Shown here: positions 56,309-64,000 of the stretch, in pieces
Layout of the letters: each line of letters opens with the position of its first letter
How positions within the stretch are numbered: position 1 is the first letter of the stretch
From: Saccharina japonica
Lineage: Eukaryota > Sar > Phaeophyceae > Laminariales > Laminariaceae
Direction of reading: 5' to 3'
Assembly (NCBI GenBank): GCA_008828725.1
Contig: MEHQ01000314.1
Span: 1-64,000, forward strand
Length of the DNA stretch: 64,000 bases
Made by a program: the position numbers and the translations under genes
Notes under the pieces: generated by a model
Seen by the model: the letters and a program-made list of their open reading frames with translations, nothing else
Told to the model about the DNA's origin: nothing
The model's database searches: none

Positions 56309-59300
56309 TCAATTGATAACATGTTGGGTTTTGACGATGTAGAAGTTGTGCGGCTCGATGGTGAACACGTTCCGTAGGGGTATCATATCATCCACGAGGG
56401 AGACCAAGTATCAATCACCCACCCTATGCCGCAGAACAACATGTCTCACGCCCACACACGATAGCATCCACGAGAGATACCAGGTACCACGACTCGTACT
56501 GCCAGGTGTGTGTGGATACGGGTATGATGAACACTCACCATACAAACAATGTATTAATCTGCACACCCTACGGGCAAAACACCAAGTTGTTTACCCACAA
56601 ACGACATAAATTTCGGATGATGCACTATACCAGGACTCATACTGCCAGACATGCGCATGTGCAAGTACGTAGGACATACACCTCCATTGCAGTATGCGTT
56701 TGGTGTGTCTTGTCCTTCTCGTTATGACTGCTGATTGCACGAATATGCATATCCGATCTGGGGGATAAATACGTATGGCCCGCCTTTCGCTGCATCGGCG
56801 GACCCGGCTGCGTGAAAAATATACATATCGGATTGACTGCATGTTCGTATGTATGATCCGCCTTTCGCTCTGAGCTGGTATTAATCCACGCCTCTGCAAA
56901 CCCGCACGTGTAAAGTAATATAATAATATGAGACTCCTAAAATTTTCGTCCAGAGGGGGCTCTCCACGTCATTCGCATGCGTGCAGTTTTCCCCTTCATA
57001 ATCAATTTCGTGCGACCATCTCCCCTCCTCGAGGAAGCGAATCAAATATGCAACACCGGCCACTGTCCCCTAGTCGTATCGCCTCTAAACTCCTGCGCCC
57101 GCCAGCGCTCACGCCAGCCATGTTCGAGCTTCTGATCACGAGAACAACCCGAGTTATTTGAATATGCTCGGGTGCTGTCCGATAAACAAAGCAGTGACGT
57201 TTTCTGACGTATTACGTATACGTAATTGAAACGAAACATGGACGGCGGGTATGTGCCAGAAGTGTGAAACATGTGGTAGATCTCGACCTTGCGGTCGTGC
57301 CCACAGTTTCCCCCTAACGGCGACGGGCAGGGCGGTCGAACCTTCGGAGGCATTGGAGACCGGGGAGCACGCCCCCAACGAAATCACAATATAATAATAT
57401 TCCTGTGGCGAGGAGTTGCGTCAAATCACTGAGAGGGCGAACGGGGCTCGCAGAGGGCGGGGATACCCGCCGTAGATTCCGATATCGAGCGTCCGCACGA
57501 GCGCGTGCGGCGCCGAGCGAGAGTATCGTCGTCCCCGGCCGCTACGGTCGAGGCGGACGCGCACGCCGGTGAAAAAAACGCGCGAGAAGACCTTTACATG
57601 CAGGAGAGATCCGGAGAGGAAGCAAAGTCTGGGATCAATTTCACCAATATCATACATACATCTATAAAAAGGAGACACAATAATTTAGCATGTCTAGCTC
57701 TCACGTCTCCACCCTAGCTGTTGTTGCGCGAATACGGTAAAGAGTTTCCCTACATCAGGGTGGTGTGAGGGTTCATATTGCTGCTCTACAGGAAATGGAA
57801 ATTGTGGGTGGTCACCGTTCGCAACATATATGCTATTCTGTGGGCTGTCAGCATGTGCGTAGCCGCCGATCGCTCCGCTCAAGTCGTCAAACGGTTGTAC
57901 GGGTAAAAAACAAACGTAGTTTTGTTGTTGTCCGTATTATTTATAGACACAATTCAAACTCCGCATAGGGACCTTTACATGGACCTAACGAAAAACGTCC
58001 GTATTGAGTTATATGCGATGGCGAGAAATGCCCTTTTCTACGCGTAACGAGCATCGTGAGGTACGGTTATTCTCATATGGTGTACTCGGTCAATTTCTGA
58101 CGAAGTGTATCATACATATTTCAGTAGGCAGCTTCTGGGCCTTTTGTCTGCAAATCCTGATGTTGTGACCGTGCGAGTGCGAAATATTGCACATCGGACA
58201 GCGCCAGCTCTTCGACAGCAACCCACAGCCCCGGCATACAACTCACCGCCCGAAGCTACTGTAAGTACAACAAGATTCGTGGTGCAGCACTAACTTACAG
58301 CCATCACGTTTCAACAGCAGAGATGTCGGCGGCGGTGAGGGGTATCCCGCATTGACTCAAGAGGCACGTGCACACCATGCGTATGAACTAGAAAACGAAT
58401 GATCGACCTCCACATCTTCTGGACAGGATCGAGAAAACAGAGCAACAAAAATATCCACAAACACCGCACGGCCCGAGACACCGACCATCGTACCAACGCC
58501 CACCCAAACAAAACGTCGACTGGCGGGAGGCTAGCGCTCAGACTACATATACCAGGCCGGTGCACGCTACACTGCGATCAAAACTCTAAGCGCGGGAGTG
58601 CTCTCTTGTTCAGCCTGCAGCCGGCTTGTGAAATCGTTCAGGACAACATGGTTCCCTTGATGTATGGCACACATTGCCATAGCTATGTTAGGTGCACCAT
58701 TTACCCATGCATCCCGCACTCTTTTTCCTGAGCGTCGACTATAACTGTCGGCGGCTCTAGGGCAAGTCCTGTTGTTCTTTTTTTTTGTGTACTTTAAACT
58801 GAAGCACATGCGGAACACGCGAGCGACAAACTCGTATCTTTCATCCGTTTTAAAACAGCATCTCTGTCCTCGAATTTCAGTACGTAGTGAATTCCTCCCG
58901 GCTCAGTAAACTCTTCATACCTGTACAAACTCTTCATACACATTCTGCAGATAATGTCCTCTTTTAATTTCAAGTTGTTCAATCATATATCATTTTTTCC
59001 GTCTGAAACCGCAATGCCGACTTTTCCACATAATAAGCACTGTGGCTCTACTATGCCGAATATTGGATTGATTCATTCTTCTTTCTGCACAGACCTAAGC
59101 AAGAGGTGTAGGAACCCTACAAGGACCCTAGAACCATACAAACACATATTTTGGCTGGAAATCTTGACGCTTGCCCAGCTAAAAAACACCAGACGAGAGA
59201 GGCGCACAAGGGAAATTAGGTCAATATAAAAAAATCCTAACTTCAGCACTGCCTCCCCAACGTTTCCATAACTTGCCAAAGCGATGCTACTGACTACAAC

Positions 59301-59519
59301 AGCTGCTGTATGGCGTGCTACCTGCACCGTGCACGCGCACGGTAGTTGTGGGCACAGACATGGTAGTAGGTATTCTGTAGTTTTATATAATACCAAACTT
59401 CCTACGGAACGTGCTTAGAGGAGTGGTGCTAAAATGCTTTGAGAAATACAGCACGTGATATGATATCATACGATTATTGTATCATAGCACGACGTTATGA
59501 AATATTCTGCGTTTTAGGG
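56309..59519. other. No supported gene
   Basis: Several frames of 60-110 codons, none with a recognised domain. The minus frame 58794-58982 has a C-x2-C and a charged end (E-D-R-D-A-V-L-K-R-M-K) and looks somewhat protein-like, so it may be a lone exon. GTACC-rich direct repeats lie around 56390-56500. No RNA gene was recognised. Confidence 0.35.
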
Positions 59520-60240
59520 TAGGTGATTAGATTAAAACTGACTTCATTGGAGTACGGGTGGTCGAAACTTACTTGGTTTTTGTGGAGGGGCGAAACGCCG
59601 TGGGTTTAGCGTGGGAATCCAAATTGATTACATTTCTGAGTAGCTCGTCGCAATATACTTGATTCTGGTGTGAAGGGCGAAAATGACTCGTTTACGTTTG
59701 GGTTTGGACTGACTTGGATTATGTGTGGTTGGACTAAGTTTTGGGGTTATGCTTCGTGTGCGTGGTCAATATTGACTTTTTGTGAGGGGGGTGTAAATTG
59801 ACTTGATTTCAGTTTGCATAACGAAGTTCGACTTAGTTTTGCGACGTTGTTCAAAGCTGACTATGTTCTACGTCGTGCCTGGATGGAAATAGGTAAGTTT
59901 TTTTCGCGAGCCAAAAAACACTTGGTTCTAGTGTGTGGATCGAAGTCCACCCAGTTCAAGTGTTGGTACTTAGTTAATGTACGTGTGGTTGAAATTGACT
60001 TAGTTTTATTGTCGGAGCATCGAAACTGTCTTGGCTTCAAAATGGGGGTCGCAATTAACTTGATTTCAGCGTTAGGTTGGAAATTTGGTTGTTATTTGTG
60101 TTATGATCAAAATTGTTTTTTTGTTTTGTCATAGATGCAAACGAGTTGGTTTATGACGGGGCATCGATGCTTACTGTCTCTTTGTGTGCGGGCTAGAAAA
60201 TGATGACTTGGTTTTGGTGTTTAGAGTTAAAAGGCCTACC
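59520..60240. repeat. Degenerate GACTTGGTTTT minisatellite
   Basis: A unit of roughly 40-50 bp, approximately TCGAAATTGACTTGGTTTTN followed by GTGTGTGGG, recurs about fifteen times with many changes (for example near 59540, 59566, 59660, 59712, 59800, 59995 and 60045). It is T+G rich on the plus strand. The frame 59814-60134 merely translates the repeat. Confidence 0.7.
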
Positions 60241-61129
60241 GTGCACGGCTAACCAGTAACGCTGTTTGAAGGACGATTTGACGAATTTGATATATATCGC
60301 GCTTCTTCATTGTTGGCAGAAACATTTTTCATTTATTTGCCTTGTTAAATGTATCAGTCCAGTTGTGTGTATATATAAAGTATGCAGCACCTTACTCTGT
60401 CGACTATGGACCGCCTGCGCTCTCGGCTGCCTACTCAAATTGCACTCTTGCTTTGCTTGTACTGCTGCCAGTTGCTGTAAATGACAGCAACAGAAGATGC
60501 GACAAGACCTCAACCTCTACAGATCGCAGGGTCTGAGAAATAAAGCATCTATGAAGTACAGCAGTGTGGGCCCGAAGCAATATAGCGCGGGCAACACACC
60601 GCAAGTGCGTGGTCTTGTAATTTTTCTGCTAGCGGCCGCCAGGCGTGTATGTATTGCGTTGTATCCACCTGGTTGTGGCTGTAGCACGCACTCTGCATTC
60701 TGATGTCTATGGTGTCCGAGTTACTTACACAATACAGCATAAAAAAAGAAAAACGAAGTGATACAAAGTAGGCAAGAAAACGCCTAATCTTCAACTTCTA
60801 CTCCAAATTCAAAATCGAGCATCGTGACCAAATCACCATATCACTAAGGCTCAATGTTACCACATCCTTGTTACTATTTATCGCCACGCGCGCCAGACGT
60901 GCTACACATAACATGGACAGCACAGCTGCAGTAGAGAGAGCAGTGGTGATTGTTGATGAATGATGACGGGTGGAAGCCCCTGTGACAAGCAGTCTCTCTA
61001 CACGCTGATTTCGATCAGTCAATAGGTGAGACCATTGTACTGCCGCGCGTGGCGATGGAAGCCGTTTAATCATCGCTTACCGCTCGGGCATGTGTACAAG
61101 CTTTGGCCTCGACACCTCGGCCTGACCAA
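60241..61129. other. Intergenic stretch upstream of the EsV-1-7 gene
   Basis: No gene is recognised. Short cysteine-rich frames at 60266-60484 are probably chance. The last 100 bases form the likely promoter region of the following gene. Confidence 0.45.
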
Positions 61130-61135
61130 TATATA
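61130..61135 (+). promoter_or_regulatory. TATA box of the EsV-1-7 gene
   Basis: CCAATATATATCC contains TATATA 28 bp before an in-frame ATG (61163) and 79 bp before the ATG at 61214. Transcription would be expected to begin about 30 bp downstream, at about 61160, which leaves the first ATG with almost no leader and favours 61214. Confidence 0.5.
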
Positions 61136-61213
61136 TCCTTGGTGTGCCACACTCGTCACCTGATGTTCCTCAGGTGTTCCCACCGGAATCGCACAACCAC
61201 GTCTCCGGCGATA

Positions 61214-62569
61214 ATGGGGCGTTGTTCACGCGATGGCTGCATGAAGCGGGGAGTGTTCGCTCTCAAAGGTAATATGGGGGCCTACTGCAAGGAACACGCG
61301 GGGCACGGCATGGTGAGCATCGGGAGGAAGCTGTGCGTACATGACTCCTGCAAGAAGCAACCAAGGTTCAATATCGAGGGGAGCAAGACTCCTGGCTACT
61401 GCAAGCAACATGCTCATGACAGCATGGTGGATGTTTGCAGCAGGCGTTGCTCGTATGACACCTGCATGAAGCAGCCGAGGTTTAATGTCGAGCGCAGCAA
61501 GACGCCGGCGTATTGCAAGCAGCATGCAGCGGATGATATGGTAGATGTCGTGACCCGGCGATGCTTACATGACACCTGCATGACGAAGCCGACTTTCAAT
61601 GTCATGGGTAGCAAGCCGGCGGCGTACTGCAGGCAGCATGCTGCGGATGACATGGTGGATGTTTGCAGCAGGCGTTGCTCACATGACCCCTGCATGAAGA
61701 GGCCGAGGTTTAATGTCATGGGTAGCAAGCCGGCGGTGTACTGTAAGAACCATGCAGCGGATGACATGGTGGACGTCGTAACCCGGCGTTGCTCACATGA
61801 CACCTGCATGAAGATGCCGACTTTCAATGTCCAGGGCAGCAATGCGGCGGTCTACTGCAAAGAGCATGCGGCGGATGACCTGGTGGACGTCGTAACCCGG
61901 CGTTGCTCACATGACATCTGCATGAAGAGGCCGAGTTTCAATGTCATGGGTAGCAAGCCGGCGGCGTACTGCAAGCAGCATGCAGCGGATGACATGGTGA
62001 ACGTCGTAACTCGGCGTTGCTCACATGACCCCTGCATGAAGAGGCCGAGTTTCAATGTCCAGGGCGGCAATGCGGCGGTCTACTGCAAAGAGCATGCGGC
62101 GGATAACATGGTGGACGTCGTAACCCGGCGTTGCTCACATGACATCTGCATGAAGATTCCGAGGTTCAATGTCGAGGGCAGCAAGACGGCGGTGTACTGC
62201 AAACAGCATGCTACGGATGACATGGTGGACGTCCTACGCCGGCGTTGCTCATATGACACCTGCACGAAGAACCCGACCTGGGGATTAGTAACTGGCTGGA
62301 TGGCGACAGTGTGTTCCGAACATAAAAGCGAAACTTCGGTAGGCCAATTGATCAGTTATGGTGTCAAGTGCCAAGTGGTGAATTGTGGAAGAATGTCACG
62401 GTGGGGACTCAGCGGGAAGCAGCCTACTCACTGCCACCAGCACGGCCCCTCCGAGGACGGCTTCGTCCCCGTTGGAAATACACCCTCCGGCAAGAGAGCT
62501 CGTCGTAGCCTGTCGAACAGTTCCGTGAGCCCCCCCCGATTTCGTGTCAAAACTGAGTGTATGTTTTAA
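61214..62569 (+). CDS. EsV-1-7 repeat protein, eleven repeats
   Basis: A single-exon frame of 451 residues from the ATG at 61214. It consists of eleven tandem repeats C-x4-C-x16-C-x2-H-x12 (first, tenth and eleventh slightly irregular), the signature of the EsV-1-7 family, named after a gene of Ectocarpus siliculosus virus 1 and greatly expanded in brown algal nuclear genomes; the developmental regulator IMMEDIATE UPRIGHT belongs to it. The C3H pattern suggests metal binding, but the biochemical role is not established. Repeats 2-9 are very alike at DNA level, and the last two are diverged. A basic Ser-rich tail (P-S-G-K-R-A-R-R) could be a nuclear signal. The frame is open upstream to 61103, but the TATA box and the repeat start favour 61214. 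Antisense frames (for example 61414-61842) are shadows. Confidence 0.9.
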   Translation: MGRCSRDGCMKRGVFALKGNMGAYCKEHAGHGMVSIGRKLCVHDSCKKQPRFNIEGSKTPGYCKQHAHDSMVDVCSRRCSYDTCMKQPRFNVERSKTPAYCKQHAADDMVDVVTRRCLHDTCMTKPTFNVMGSKPAAYCRQHAADDMVDVCSRRCSHDPCMKRPRFNVMGSKPAVYCKNHAADDMVDVVTRRCSHDTCMKMPTFNVQGSNAAVYCKEHAADDLVDVVTRRCSHDICMKRPSFNVMGSKPAAYCKQHAADDMVNVVTRRCSHDPCMKRPSFNVQGGNAAVYCKEHAADNMVDVVTRRCSHDICMKIPRFNVEGSKTAVYCKQHATDDMVDVLRRRCSYDTCTKNPTWGLVTGWMATVCSEHKSETSVGQLISYGVKCQVVNCGRMSRWGLSGKQPTHCHQHGPSEDGFVPVGNTPSGKRARRSLSNSSVSPPRFRVKTECMF

Positions 62570-64000
62570 AATGTTTCCGAGCAACCCGGCAAGTTGGTGA
62601 GACCGCTTAGGTTGGACTAGATCCTTGGTACAACTGTGCAGTAGGCATACCAAGTATTTATTGAAAGTTGGGGACGTTTGCGTCATGTGCGCTTGACGTC
62701 GTGTCGGCGCCGGCTGACCCAGTCTTTATATCTGAAGGACCTTTTCTAAAGTTGTGGCGTTTAGACTGCGGGGAGGAAAGCCAAGGCGCGACCAAGGATC
62801 GTTAGAGCAACCTAGTTGCATGCCTGTTTGAAAAGGACACGAGCTGGGCCTCTGTTGTTCGTGCTCTCTGAGATTTGAAACTATGTGAGACACGACAGGC
62901 GATACGAATGCATGGAGTAACCGTTCTGCCGCAACGGATATGCTTGGTATGTTGCCAAGAAGAGTGTTTGGGTTAGTATTTTTATTTCTGTTGTCGTGCG
63001 TCCCAAGGATTAGATCGGACGGCGTATTCGGTACAAAACATGACGCTAAAGGGTGTGTTGTAGATCTTTACTGTTTTAGGCCGGGGCTACGTTTTCGTCC
63101 AGAGTTGAATAAGTAAATAGATCTGGCAACTTCGGCGTCAAATCTATATAGGCATTGTCGTTTTATTGCGGTTCATGTTTACGCGTCTATCGAAGGTAAT
63201 TCAAATTGAAGTTTCGCGCCCATTGCAGCGCGAATATACAACAAGTCAAGTAGTTTGGTGACAGACGTCTCCTGACCCGTGGTACGATAATAAACAACAT
63301 TTTCTTTCGGCAACTGTTTGTGATTTGACGCGGCCGATTCAACAAGGAAGTACTGCACGGTATATTCTGGCAACGGTATGTTAATGATGTTATTATAACA
63401 TTGCTACCACGGGTACTTTCAAGTCATGCGATTGCTCATCTTGACACACATTTTGTCACGTTGTGTGTGAGATACATAGCTCCAGATGCGGCGAGCCTCA
63501 TAATCAAATGCACCCATCCCCACCGTAGCGCCCATCTCGTTCAACAGCAGTGACACGCTTTGACACGGCAAGGTACCGTATGTTCTGCACTGCAGCACTG
63601 AGCGTGGGCGTGCACAAGCGGTATCGCGTCTAGAAACAGGGAGCAGGTGACATGCCTTGCTGTCGTGGTAAGACCTCCGCCATTAGAAAAATACCAGCTC
63701 ATCGCGCACGGTGTATAAATCGTGTATTCAACGTTGCCGCTCTAATTCACCGAATACGCTTTAGGTGCGGACTATGTCTTTGTTTTATGTGATGTTTAGT
63801 ATGTAATAAATTTCCCTGTAAATTTTATTGTACCAGTACTGCCTCATCGTCGACGCGGGTAGGTTTTGCTACCCTCACGTGGTGCATTCCTTGTCGTCTA
63901 GATTATTGCTACCAGATCATGAGGTCTCCGCCCTCTGGTGCCGACTTAAAGTCTATGTGAGCTCATTGGATCGATCATTGAGCAGACCGACGGCATACCT
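62570..64000. other. No supported gene downstream of the EsV-1-7 gene
   Basis: About 1.4 kb without a recognisable gene, repeat or RNA. An AATAAA-like signal (GTAATAAATTTCCC) near 63803 lies far from the gene end. The next gene presumably lies outside the window. Confidence 0.4.

Noticed and set aside
61226-62265. Four long minus-strand frames with repeats
   Set aside because: Antisense shadows of the EsV-1-7 repeats; open because the repeat is nearly identical in every unit.
61214-62569. Integrated phaeovirus DNA
   Set aside because: The family is named after a viral gene but is common in brown algal nuclear genomes; no capsid, polymerase or other viral genes lie nearby.

Overview
The window is eukaryotic nuclear DNA that is repeat-rich and gene-poor, most likely from a brown alga (Phaeophyceae). 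The evidence is an eleven-repeat EsV-1-7-type cysteine/histidine protein near the right end, a family strongly expanded in brown algae, together with secreted VWA-WSC proteins, long introns, many short-repeat arrays and non-autonomous transposons. I see no rRNA, tRNA, CRISPR array, bacterial operon or integrated viral genome.

The left two thirds is one gene locus present three times. Copy A (minus strand, 6362-11856) is a complete six-exon gene whose splice sites can be read directly. Its 465-residue product has a signal peptide, a von Willebrand factor A domain with an intact metal site, an unnamed beta-rich region, a Pro/Thr linker and one WSC carbohydrate-binding-type domain. Copy B (minus strand, 34951-38328) keeps exons 2-6 with every frame and splice site, but the duplicated block ends inside intron 1, so the promoter and signal-peptide exon were left behind. 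Copy C (plus strand, 17600-22626) is a pseudogene: stop codon and lost donor in exon 1, exons 2 and 3 missing, lost acceptor in exon 6. A and C form a large inverted repeat around about 14.6 kb (arms about 4.2-12.9 and 16.4-25.6 kb). A and B form a direct repeat of about 10-12 kb (940-10930 and 29725-41565). Downstream of each copy on the coding strand lie about four decayed units of about 440 bp that resemble intron-less WSC domains.

Comparing A with B gives empty sites for several insertions: a 790-bp fold-back element (two copies), small terminal-inverted-repeat elements, a 1.7-kb insertion in B, and a 410-bp insertion bounded by a 31-bp duplication.

The 41.6-60.2 kb part is mostly repeats. 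It holds a 440-bp tandem repeat (42.65-44.2 kb), a small non-autonomous LTR element (45269-49820), a near-perfect hairpin (50.84 kb), a decamer array (52.0-52.8 kb), three GC-rich dyad repeats (54.8-55.8 kb) and a degenerate minisatellite (59.5-60.2 kb). The EsV-1-7 gene (61214-62569) is the clearest single-exon gene and has a TATA box upstream.

Gene models come from reading splice sites and from agreement between copies. No similarity search, transcript data or identity calculation was available.
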